Part shown: piece after piece, positions 1-5,801 of the stretch
Layout of the letters: each line of letters begins with the position of its first letter
Numbering within the stretch: the first letter of the stretch is position 1
Assembly: GCA_030036915.1 (NCBI GenBank)
Contig: JASHSC010000353.1
Coordinates: forward strand, 1-7,200
DNA from: Terriglobia bacterium
GTDB taxonomy: Bacteria > Acidobacteriota > Terriglobia > UBA7540
Reading direction: 5' to 3'
DNA length: 7,200 nt
Notes under the pieces: model-generated
The model's input: the letters and a program-made list of their open reading frames with translations, nothing else
Database searches by the model: none
What the model was told of the DNA's origin: nothing
Program-made: the position numbers and the translations under genes

Positions 1-1
1 A

Positions 2-652
2 CCGGGCGACACGCTCTACGGCGTGTTCGCACGCTGTGAGTCCATCGTGGATTCGATGGAAAAGTTACTGGAGGGCGAGGTTTACCATTACCACTCGAAA
101 GTGATTATGAAAGACCCGCGAATCGGTGGCGCCTGGGCGTGGCATCAGGATTACGGATACTGGTATATGTTCGGCGCATTGTTCCCGCTGCTTGCCAGCG
201 CCTACATCGCCATGGACCCGGCCACGCGCGAGAACGGCTGCCTTCAGGTGATTCGCGGCTCCCACAGCCTTGGCCGAATCGATCACCTGCTGACCGGCGA
301 GCAGGCCGGCGCGGACCGCGATCGCGTGGCGGAAATCCTGAAGCGCATGGAGGTGGTTCACGTGGAAATGGATCCCGGCGATACGCTCTTCTTCCACTGC
401 AACCTGCTGCACCGCTCGGACCAGAATCGTTCGGAGAATCCGCGCTGGTCGCTGATTTGCTGTTACAACGCGGCGCGCAACGATCCCTACAAGACCGACA
501 AGCATCCCGGCTACACGCCTCTGCACAAAGTTCCGGACACGGCCATCAAAGAAGCCGGTCTGCGCCGATTTGCGGACAGTCAGGGCGACGTGGCCTGGTG
601 GCAGAACACTTCAAACCTCGCCGCGAGCGGGCTGAAAGGGAAACAGGTCTGA
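2..652 (+). CDS. Phytanoyl-CoA dioxygenase (PhyH) family oxygenase, 5' end missing
   Basis: Predicted cytoplasmic non-haem iron enzyme that couples oxidative decarboxylation of 2-oxoglutarate to hydroxylation of an organic substrate. The frame is open from base 2 (PGDTLYGVF...), so the gene begins outside the window; the GTG at 23 is internal. The iron-binding triad is visible: HxD in WHQDYGYW (His codon 143-145) and the distal His in NLLHRSDQN (codon 410-412). An Arg 11 residues after that His (SENPRW) matches the 2-oxoglutarate-binding Arg of PhyH. The HSLGR segment and the polar N-R-S-E-N stretch also fit PhyH. About 216 residues remain of a family usually near 260-300, so only the N-terminal part of the jelly roll is absent. 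The substrate cannot be told from sequence, because the family includes acyl-CoA, ectoine and secondary-metabolite hydroxylases. A DinB-like gene follows after 6 bp, probably in the same transcript. Confidence 0.9.
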   Translation, partial: PGDTLYGVFARCESIVDSMEKLLEGEVYHYHSKVIMKDPRIGGAWAWHQDYGYWYMFGALFPLLASAYIAMDPATRENGCLQVIRGSHSLGRIDHLLTGEQAGADRDRVAEILKRMEVVHVEMDPGDTLFFHCNLLHRSDQNRSENPRWSLICCYNAARNDPYKTDKHPGYTPLHKVPDTAIKEAGLRRFADSQGDVAWWQNTSNLAASGLKGKQV

Positions 653-658
653 AAATCC

Positions 659-1138
659 ATGCCTGATGCCAAAACCGAATTGTTGCGCCACACACTCGCC
701 GCGCTCGCCTATCGCGGCGGCAAAGCTCTGCGAGACGCGCCCTCAAACTTCGCCGATTTTCGCGCCGGAGCAACCACGCGCACGCCCGGTGAAATCCTCA
801 GCCACCTGGGCGACCTGCTCGATTGGGCCGTTTCCATTGCTGATGGAAAGCAAGCCTGGAGCGGGTCCAAGCCTCTCGACTGGGAGAAGGGGACAGCGCG
901 TTTCTTCACCTCTCTCCAAGCCCTGGACAAGCGCTTGGCGTCGCCCGCGCCGATTGCTTGTTCCGCCGAAGCGCTCTTTCAAGGCCCCATCGCCGATAGC
1001 ATCGCCCACGTGGGCCAAATCGCCATGCTGCGCCGCCTCGCCGCCAGCCCCGTCCGCGGGGAAAACTACTTCATCGCCGAAATCACCCCCGGCCGCCTCG
1101 GCAATGAACAGGCCAAGCCGAAGTTTGAGTTTGACTGA
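659..1138 (+). CDS. DinB-like four-helix-bundle protein
   Basis: A 159-residue soluble protein, the usual size for the DinB/YfiT superfamily, whose members fold as four-helix bundles and often hold a divalent metal through three histidines. Two family-like segments are visible: SHLGDLLDWA (His49), preceded by the TPGEIL segment typical of the helix 2 entry, and AHVGQIAMLRRL (His117) in the last helix. The common HxxxH/HxxH pair is here HxxQ (His117, Gln120), so one usual ligand appears replaced and metal binding is uncertain. The C-terminus (GENYFIAEITPGRLG) resembles that of small DinB_2-like proteins. The ATG at 659 is the only sensible start; the ribosome binding site is weak (AGG at 645-647). 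The 6-bp gap after the oxygenase suggests co-transcription. Function is unknown; members include thiol-dependent transferases and proteins with no known activity. No terminator is obvious in the 13 bp before the converging gene. Confidence 0.72.
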   Translation: MPDAKTELLRHTLAALAYRGGKALRDAPSNFADFRAGATTRTPGEILSHLGDLLDWAVSIADGKQAWSGSKPLDWEKGTARFFTSLQALDKRLASPAPIACSAEALFQGPIADSIAHVGQIAMLRRLAASPVRGENYFIAEITPGRLGNEQAKPKFEFD

Positions 1139-1151
1139 GAATTGGATTTCG

Positions 1152-1391
1152 TTAGGATTCCTCGGGGAGTGAGTCCTCGTAGTCCTCAAGTGCTTGGCTG
1201 GCATGTTCGATTTTCAATTTCAGTACATCAAATTGAACGGAGAGTTCCGGCAGGAGGTCGTGATAGGCAGCGCTACCGGGCTTGTGGCGTCTCAACCTGC
1301 GGCGCAGGGCTTCCAGAGAGCGCGAGTATTCTTCGACCTCATCAAGCATTCGTTCAATCGTCGATAATGAAATAGCGGACTTAGTCGACAT
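1152..1391 (-). CDS. Small acidic helical-hairpin protein, second gene of a pair
   Basis: A 79-residue hypothetical protein with no recognised domain. Two amphipathic helices are predicted by eye: residues 11-36 (ending in the Arg-rich LRRRLRRH) and 41-73 (AYHDLLPEL to ALEDYED), joined by a KPGS turn and closing with an acidic DSLPEES tail. There is no cysteine, signal peptide or membrane segment. Overall charge is about -5, against about +6 for its partner. The start codon lies 3 bp after the TGA of the upstream small gene (sequence TGATGGATG), so translational coupling is likely. An ATG overlapping that TGA leads only to a 4-codon frame and was rejected as the start. I associate short proteins of this style with acidobacterial genomes but cannot confirm a family from sequence alone. 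A coiled-coil partner role is inference. Confidence 0.66.
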   Translation of the reverse strand: MSTKSAISLSTIERMLDEVEEYSRSLEALRRRLRRHKPGSAAYHDLLPELSVQFDVLKLKIEHASQALEDYEDSLPEES

Positions 1392-1394
1392 CCA

Positions 1395-1589
1395 TCACCA
1401 ACTTCTTTTCAGTCGCCGCGTTAAGCGCGCCACGGTTGCCTTCCATGTCGCGATTTCGCGCTCCCAACTTCCGATCAAAGTCTCGTCCGGATTGGCTTTG
1501 GCGAGCTCAGCACGAATTTTGACCTCGTGCGCCACGATGATGTCTTCAAGGCCGGCGATTCTTTTCCTCAAGTCTTTGTTGCGTCCCAT
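1395..1589 (-). CDS. Small basic helical-hairpin protein, first gene of a pair
   Basis: A 64-residue hypothetical protein beginning MGRNKDLRKRIAGLE. Two helices are apparent, residues 4-31 and 36-62, separated by the NPDETL turn; heptad-spaced Leu/Ile/Val suggests an antiparallel coiled coil. The ends are strongly basic (RNKDLRKR at the N-terminus, RLTRRLKRSW at the C-terminus), so nucleic acid or acidic-partner binding is possible but not shown. It is soluble and has no cysteine. The ATG at 1589 lies 11 nt after a perfect TATAAT, so the message would have a leader of only a few bases; no clear Shine-Dalgarno is present. The second small gene follows after 3 bp and is almost certainly co-transcribed. 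No known toxin, antitoxin or regulator motif is seen. The M2 peptidase gene lies 117 bp upstream on the same strand. Confidence 0.68.
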   Translation of the reverse strand: MGRNKDLRKRIAGLEDIIVAHEVKIRAELAKANPDETLIGSWEREIATWKATVARLTRRLKRSW

Positions 1590-1600
1590 CGGCCACTTGA

Positions 1601-1609
1601 ATTATAGCA
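1601..1609 (-). promoter_or_regulatory. Extended -10 promoter (TGCTATAAT) for the small-protein pair
   Basis: Read on the minus strand the sequence is TGC followed by a perfect TATAAT, the extended -10 form that can work without a -35 box. No good TTGACA-like element is found 16-18 bp upstream, as expected for this class. Only 11 nt separate TATAAT from the ATG at 1589, so transcription would start about 4-6 nt before the start codon and give a nearly leaderless mRNA. Confidence 0.55.
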
Positions 1610-1706
1610 TCTTTGCGAACATCAATTGCCAGGTTGACTCACTCGGGTTCGCATCTGATAATTAATCCGCCCTCCTGCCAGTCGATGTCTGACGAATGAG
1701 CCCTTT

Positions 1707-3479
1707 CTACCATCCTATCGGCTTTCCCCGATTCTGTTCCTCCAGCCACTTTTCGAGCGGCGCGAAATAGTCTCGAATCGCGGTTGCATCCATTTGCCGC
1801 TGGCCGGTGAGGGCTTCGAGCGCGTCGGGCCAGGGGCGGCTTTCGCCCATTTCGAGCGTTTTGGCCAGGCGCGCGCCCGCCTCCTTGTTTTCGTAAATTG
1901 AGCAGCGATTGAGCGGGTCGCGGCACCCGGCCGTTTGCGCGAGGGCGCGATGAAACTGGAATTGCAGGATGGCGGCGAGGAAGTAGCGCGTGTAAGGGAC
2001 ATTTGCGGCCACGTGATATTTCGCGCCGGGATCGAAATCGTCCTCGCTGCGTTCGAGGGGTGGGGCAATGCCCTGATACTTCAAGCGCAGCGCCCACCAC
2101 GACGGATTGTATTGGGCCGGCGTAATTTCTCCGGAGAAGACTTTCCATCGCCACTGATCGATGAGCAATCCGAACGGTAGGAACGCGACTTTCTCCAGCG
2201 CCTTATGCATCAGCAGGCCGATATCCTTCGAGGGGTCGGGCGCTTGGCTCAATAATCCCAGTTTCACCAGATATTGCGGAGTGATGGACAGTGCGATGGT
2301 GTCGCCGATGGCCTCATGGAAGCCGTCATTGGCGCCGTCGCGAAACAGATACGGCTGAAGTCGGTAAGCGCGCTGATAGAACGTGTGACCCAGCTCATGA
2401 TGAACGGTCTGGAAATAATCGGATGTAATGTCGATGCACATTTTCAGGCGCAGGTCCTGGTCAAAATCCACGTGCCAGGCGCTGGCGTGACAAACCACTT
2501 CGCGATCGCGCGGTTTGGTGAACATCGAGCGCTCCCAAAACGATTGGGGCAGGGGAGCGAATCCGAGCGAAGTAAAGAATTGTTCACCATAGCGGATCAT
2601 GCCCAGCGCGTCAGTGTGACGGCCCTTCAGAATCTCGGTCAGGTCGTAGCCGGGATCGGCGTTGGCGGGCGCCACCAGGGGATAGATATTCTCCCAGCTT
2701 TGCCCCCACATGTTGCCGAGCAAATCGGTGGGAATGGGGCCGTTCGCCGGAACCGTCTGCGATCCGTATTTTTCCCTCAACTTCCAGCGCACGTAGGCGT
2801 GAAGCTGCATGTAAAGCGGCCGAACCTGCTCCCACAGCCGGTCGACTTCCCGGGCAAAGTCGTCGGCGGGCATGTCGTACTTGGAGCGCCACAGCGCACC
2901 GGTATCCTTGAATCCCAACTCGCGCGCGCCCTGGTTCGAAAGCTCGATGAAGCGCGCGAAATCCTTGCGCATAGGCCGGCCGACCGCGTGCCAGCCCGCC
3001 CAAGCATCGTGCAATTCGTTGGGATCGCGGCTTGAAGCCATGAGTCGTTTCAGGTCTTCGATATCCAGGCACTTGTCCTTGCCATCGGGGCACCACTTGC
3101 CCTTGCCGTATTCGCCTTCCAGGGTGGAAACGATTTTGGTCAGCTCCGCGCTCGCTTGGGGATCGGCGGGCGTGGGCATCACGAGGGAAGTTTTGAGGAG
3201 CAGCATCTTGCGGGCGAGCTCGAAGGGCAATTTCAGGTTGTCAAATTGCGTGGCCTGCTTGGCGAATTCCACCTGCGCGGCGATGGCGCGTTCATCGGCC
3301 TGAGCGGCAAGGAATTCCGTATCGTCGGTGATGTAGGTTGCCTTCACCCAGTCGGCGCGGCTGGCGGTGGTGTTGAGCTCCAGCAGCCTGGCTTCAGCGT
3401 TTTTGATGAAAGCGTCGGCTTCCGCAAGGGTCGGCGCCTGCTGGGTGGATGACTTTTTGTCAGAGTTAAACATGGACAC
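1707..3479 (-). CDS. M2 family peptidyl-dipeptidase (ACE-like zinc metallopeptidase)
   Basis: Homologue of angiotensin-converting enzyme that removes C-terminal dipeptides. Residues are counted from the GTG at 3479. HHELGH gives zinc ligands His361 and His365 with catalytic Glu362, and GFHEAIGD gives the third ligand Glu389, 28 residues on exactly as in ACE. Other ACE active-site positions are present: HASAW at 331, KYH at 487-489 (Lys511/His513 in testis ACE), and PYTRY at 495-499 (Tyr520, Arg522, Tyr523). WWALR at 461-465 supplies chloride-site Trp and Arg. The protein has exactly six cysteines (130/137, 330/348, 519/526), which fall in the three ACE disulfide pairs and imply an exported protein. 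Even so, neither the GTG at 3479 nor the more likely ATG at 3473 begins a signal peptide, and neither has a clear ribosome binding site. The length (about 590) suits a single-domain bacterial M2 enzyme. The frame upstream is closed by TGA at 3485-3483; see the next entry. Confidence 0.95.
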   Translation of the reverse strand: MSMFNSDKKSSTQQAPTLAEADAFIKNAEARLLELNTTASRADWVKATYITDDTEFLAAQADERAIAAQVEFAKQATQFDNLKLPFELARKMLLLKTSLVMPTPADPQASAELTKIVSTLEGEYGKGKWCPDGKDKCLDIEDLKRLMASSRDPNELHDAWAGWHAVGRPMRKDFARFIELSNQGARELGFKDTGALWRSKYDMPADDFAREVDRLWEQVRPLYMQLHAYVRWKLREKYGSQTVPANGPIPTDLLGNMWGQSWENIYPLVAPANADPGYDLTEILKGRHTDALGMIRYGEQFFTSLGFAPLPQSFWERSMFTKPRDREVVCHASAWHVDFDQDLRLKMCIDITSDYFQTVHHELGHTFYQRAYRLQPYLFRDGANDGFHEAIGDTIALSITPQYLVKLGLLSQAPDPSKDIGLLMHKALEKVAFLPFGLLIDQWRWKVFSGEITPAQYNPSWWALRLKYQGIAPPLERSEDDFDPGAKYHVAANVPYTRYFLAAILQFQFHRALAQTAGCRDPLNRCSIYENKEAGARLAKTLEMGESRPWPDALEALTGQRQMDATAIRDYFAPLEKWLEEQNRGKPIGW

Positions 3480-3482
3480 AAC

Positions 3483-3530
3483 TCATATCAGCATGAGGCC
3501 CGGAAGCGTCACATATAAGTTTTTGAACAT
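3483..3530 (-). other. In-frame hydrophobic leader segment cut from the M2 gene by one TGA
   Basis: In the same frame as the M2 peptidase, an ATG at 3530 starts MFKNLYVTLPGLMLI and ends at TGA (3485-3483); the frame then continues V-V-S-M-F-N-S into the peptidase. A strong ribosome binding site AAGAGGT (3545-3539) stands 8 nt before this ATG, better than anything before the GTG at 3479 or ATG at 3473. A basic residue followed by about 15 hydrophobic residues resembles the n- and h-regions of a secretion signal, but no canonical AxA cleavage site follows. The TGA may be a real nonsense mutation (for example from TGG, CGA or GGA) or a sequencing error. Alternatively this is a 15-codon leader peptide that couples translation. 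Confidence 0.5.
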
Positions 3531-3775
3531 ATCCGCAGACCTCTTTTGTGGATTTGCCCTTCGCGTGGCGGTTCGCAGGGCCGACTGCAGGTTCGAGAAA
3601 TCCCGCCGCCTCACGCAGTCGTATCTTAAGTGCCTTCGCATTGCCGGGCAAGGGGGCAGGAACAGGGGCAGGAAAATCGGCCGAACAAACCGAGTCTAGC
3701 CAGGATCAGGCGAATTCTCCTCTTCAATGGCAGAACAACCTGAACTGCGCATTTTCCCATCTAAGGGAGAAGCGA

Positions 3776-3832
3776 ATGTGTGTCAAAATGAGAACCGAAG
3801 CGAACTGGTTACCCTATAATCAAGGAAGTTAA
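3776..3832 (+). CDS. Possible 18-residue leader peptide ahead of the VWA gene
   Basis: An ATG at 3776 follows AAGGGAG (3763-3769) by 6 nt, a good Shine-Dalgarno. It opens an 18-codon frame (MCVKMRTEANWLPYNQGS) that ends in TAA two bases before the ATG of the VWA gene. Such spacing would allow translational coupling. No amino-acid run typical of attenuators is seen. If the TATAAT at 3815-3820 is the real promoter, this frame is not in the mRNA, so the two readings exclude each other for a given transcript. Confidence 0.25.
   Translation: MCVKMRTEANWLPYNQGS
3815..3820 (+). promoter_or_regulatory. TATAAT -10 candidate before the VWA gene
   Basis: A perfect TATAAT lies 14 nt before the ATG at 3835. 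No -35 match is found at a 16-18 bp spacing; that position holds AGAACCG and the GAAGCGAA repeat instead. Transcription from here would begin near 3827, at or beyond the AAGGA (3822-3826) that would serve the first ATG. That arrangement fits a near-leaderless mRNA, or translation from a later ATG such as 3907 or 3955. Confidence 0.35.
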
Positions 3833-3834
3833 AA

Positions 3835-5124
3835 ATGGAACCGGCAATGCCGTGGCAGGCTGATGCCTCGCTGCTCGCCTCGCAGCCGGAGAGACGGACG
3901 ACTTTGATGAGCATCAAGTATCGGGAAATTCCGGATCCCCCATATCCCGTAGAAATGGTCGTGCCCCTGCGTGCGGTCGGACGCAGACTGTGGCTCTGCA
4001 CCGTGACGGCCGCGCTTCTACTGGCAGGTGCACCCGTGCGTGGCCAGCAGGCGCCCGCAGCGCAGCAATCACCTGCCCAGACGCCCGCTCCGGCCGCCGC
4101 GCCTGCCCATGCGCCGCCCATTGCGGTGCACGTGAAGGTGGTGAACGTGCTCGCCACCGTCCGGGATAAGAAGGGCGAGATTGTCCGCAACTTGACGCAG
4201 AACGACTTCGAGCTGAAGGAAGACGATCGTCCCCAGACCATCAAGTATTTTTCCCGCGAGACAGATCTGCCTCTCACGCTCGGTATGCTGGTGGACACCA
4301 GCATGAGCCAGCGCCGCGTCCTCGGGCAGGAGAAGGACGCCGGCGCAACCTTTCTCGATGCAGTTCTGCGCGTCGATAAAGATCACGCCTTCGTCATCAA
4401 TTTTGACCACGATGTCACACTCGACCAGGACCTGACGTCCTCGCGCGAAAAGTTGCAGGCCGCACTGGGCAATTTGCAAATTGCCGGCCGCTCGAGTTCG
4501 GACGACCCGGATTCGGGGCAGGGCGGCGGAGGACCGGGCGGTGGCGGATGGGGACGGGGACAAGGCGGAGGATATCGCGGTGGCGGCACGGCGCTCTACG
4601 ATGCCGTTTATCTCGCTTCCAACGACGTCACAGCGAAGCAGCAGGGGCGCAAGGCGCTGATCGTCCTCTCTGACGGAGTTGACCGCGGCAGCAAGAAGAC
4701 GCTGGCCAGCGCCATTGAGGCCGCTCAGCGCGCTGATACGCTGGTGTATTCCATCTACTTCTCGTCGGAGGAAGAGGGATATGGCGGTGGAGGTTACGGA
4801 CACCATGGAGGTATGGGAGGAATGGGCGGCGGAATGGGGCGGCACGGCGGAGGGTATCCCGGCTCGCAGGAGTCACGCCCGGATGGCAAGAAAATTCTCG
4901 AAAAGCTCTCCAAAGAGACCGGTGGACGTTTTTTCGAGACCTCCAAAAAGCACCCGCTTGATGAAGCGTTCAGCCAAATCCAGGAGGACCTGCGCAACCA
5001 GTACAGCCTGGGTTACACGCCCGACCCGCCGGACACCAACGCCGGGTATCACACGATTGTCCTGACCACCAAGAAGAAGGATTTGACCGTGCAGGCTCGC
5101 GATGGGTACTACAGCTTGCCGTGA
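3835..5124 (+). CDS. Secreted VWA-domain protein (acidobacterial VWFA-related type)
   Basis: Resembles the VWFA-related domain proteins that occur in many copies in acidobacteria; cellular role unknown, presumably metal-dependent protein binding outside the cytoplasm. From the ATG at 3835: a 40-residue polar lead, a signal peptide (about 41-70: RAVGRR then LWLCTVTAALLLAGAP, cleavage probably after VRG), an Ala/Pro/Gln linker (71-95), a beta domain (96-145, VKVVNVLATVRDKKGE, NDFELKEDD), the VWA domain (146-310) and a C-terminal strand region ending ARDGYYSLP. The MIDAS is complete: DTSMS at 154-158, Thr252 in GGTALYDAV, Asp280 in LSDGVD. Two Gly-rich insertions lie at 228-251 and 315-343, the second with His and Met. 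The start is uncertain: 3835 has AAGGA 8 nt upstream, but the ATG at 3955 (MVVPLRAVG) would give a classic signal peptide at the N-terminus, and 3907 is a third option. It converges on the GNAT gene 25 bp away. Confidence 0.9.
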   Translation: MEPAMPWQADASLLASQPERRTTLMSIKYREIPDPPYPVEMVVPLRAVGRRLWLCTVTAALLLAGAPVRGQQAPAAQQSPAQTPAPAAAPAHAPPIAVHVKVVNVLATVRDKKGEIVRNLTQNDFELKEDDRPQTIKYFSRETDLPLTLGMLVDTSMSQRRVLGQEKDAGATFLDAVLRVDKDHAFVINFDHDVTLDQDLTSSREKLQAALGNLQIAGRSSSDDPDSGQGGGGPGGGGWGRGQGGGYRGGGTALYDAVYLASNDVTAKQQGRKALIVLSDGVDRGSKKTLASAIEAAQRADTLVYSIYFSSEEEGYGGGGYGHHGGMGGMGGGMGRHGGGYPGSQESRPDGKKILEKLSKETGGRFFETSKKHPLDEAFSQIQEDLRNQYSLGYTPDPPDTNAGYHTIVLTTKKKDLTVQARDGYYSLP

Positions 5125-5149
5125 GAAAGTTCGCTGAACGATTGGGACG

Positions 5150-5659
5150 CTATAGTTTCAGCAGCATATGCTCATTCTCAAGGTACTCGTCGCCCACTTT
5201 CAGGCCTCCAGGATCGAGACCGTAGGTCGTAAAACCAAAAGAAGTGTAGAGAGCCTGCGCCGCACTCTGACCTGCCACCACCGTGAGTGACACCTGTTCC
5301 ACGCCTGGGCAGTTCCTGATTTTTTCCAATAGAGCGCTGAGCAGCGCGCGACCGATTCCCCGCCCGCGGCAACTCTCTCGCACATAGACGCCCCAGATTT
5401 TCCCCTTGTGCCGCGTCTTGACAATTGTGTAGCGAAAGAATCCCGCCATGCCCACCAGATCTCCGTCGAGGAATGCGCCGAAAACAAAATTGTCGTCCGG
5501 ATTCGCCGTCAGGCGCTCTGCGGCCGAATCGAGAGAAGTGGCGCGATGCTCCTCGGCGGACTCTCCGAAGGACTTTGGCTCGCGTTCCAGGGCTTCCAAC
5601 CGCAGATGCCAGTAGGCTTCGGTGTCGCAAGCGGTCAGCAGGCGGATTTCAAGTCCCAT
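5150..5659 (-). CDS. GNAT family N-acetyltransferase
   Basis: A 169-residue single-domain acetyltransferase predicted to move an acetyl group from acetyl-CoA to an amine; cytoplasmic. Start MGLEIRLLTACDTEAYWHLR is the typical GNAT beta1-alpha1 entry, with EPKSFGES (28-34) and FVFGAFLDGDLVGMAGF (58-74) as beta2-beta3. Motif A is VYVRESCRGRGIGRALL (91-107), with the acetyl-CoA pyrophosphate loop R98-xx-G101-x-G103. Motif B follows: NC.GVEQVSLTV and AAQALYTSFGF, with Tyr138 in the usual general-acid position. Length is normal for the family. The acceptor substrate (small molecule or protein N-terminus) cannot be inferred. The ATG at 5659 has no clear Shine-Dalgarno. The SGNH hydrolase gene lies 139 bp upstream on the same strand, and the gap holds facing heptad repeats, so read-through is uncertain. 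Confidence 0.92.
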   Translation of the reverse strand: MGLEIRLLTACDTEAYWHLRLEALEREPKSFGESAEEHRATSLDSAAERLTANPDDNFVFGAFLDGDLVGMAGFFRYTIVKTRHKGKIWGVYVRESCRGRGIGRALLSALLEKIRNCPGVEQVSLTVVAGQSAAQALYTSFGFTTYGLDPGGLKVGDEYLENEHMLLKL

Positions 5660-5667
5660 GTTGAGAG

Positions 5668-5801
5668 CAGTGGTTGATGGCTAGTGGAAAGTGGCTGAAA
5701 ACGTGCGAATAAAAGCGCGAGTTGGCCGGCAGCGAATCTGATCATCGCTGGAGTTCCACGGCCTCCGGCATAGGGCACTAGCCGCCAACCCCTAACCACT
5801 A
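5668..5801. repeat. Two facing clusters of TAGTGGY-like heptad repeats with central hairpin
   Basis: Four 7-bp units run on the plus strand at 5668-5695 (CAGTGGT, TGATGGC, TAGTGGA, AAGTGGC). Four more run on the minus strand, 5801 down to 5774 (TAGTGGT, TAGGGGT, TGGCGGC, TAGTGCC). The clusters face each other across 78 bp, so AGTGGTT (5669-5675) can pair with AACCACT (5794-5800) and GGCTAGTG (5679-5686) with CACTAGCC (5776-5783). The spacer has its own hairpin CAGCGA/TCGCTG (5730-5735, 5745-5750). The TAG stop codon of the SGNH gene is the first three bases of the outermost unit. The origin and role are unknown; it may affect termination or mRNA stability between the two minus-strand genes. 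Confidence 0.55.

Larger units (their letters stand above)
3531..3834. other. Divergent intergenic region between the M2 and VWA genes
   Basis: About 300 bp with no convincing protein gene apart from the possible 18-codon leader ORF at 3776. It carries the M2-side ribosome binding site AAGAGGT (minus strand, 3539-3545), a two-copy 12-bp direct repeat GGGGCAGGAAMA (3653-3676), two GAAGCGAA direct repeats (3769-3776 and 3797-3804), and the TATAAT at 3815-3820. I find no convincing sigma-70 promoter for the M2 gene and no recognisable riboswitch. Longer open frames here lack family-like sequence. Confidence 0.5.

Noticed and set aside
1152..1589. Calling the small-gene pair a toxin-antitoxin system
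   Set aside because: Size and coupling fit, but there is no known toxin fold, DNA-binding motif or operator; the label would be unsupported.
2274..3035. 253-codon plus-strand open frame opposite the M2 peptidase
   Set aside because: Lies wholly antisense to a gene with complete ACE-like motifs; explained by high-GC antisense codon structure.
3653..3676. Two-copy 12-bp direct repeat (GGGGCAGGAAMA)
   Set aside because: Only two short G-rich copies, no link to a promoter or gene end; probably local slippage.
3548..3832. 94-codon plus-strand open frame ahead of the VWA gene
   Set aside because: Low-complexity, non-family-like sequence without a clear ribosome binding site; only its last 18 codons have a plausible start signal.
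4069..4845. 258-codon minus-strand open frame opposite the VWA gene
   Set aside because: Antisense shadow of a well-supported coding region; no family-like sequence or start signals.
5125..5149. Possible bidirectional terminator between the VWA and GNAT genes
   Set aside because: Only a weak GTTC/GAAC pair with a 3-nt loop and no T-run on either strand.
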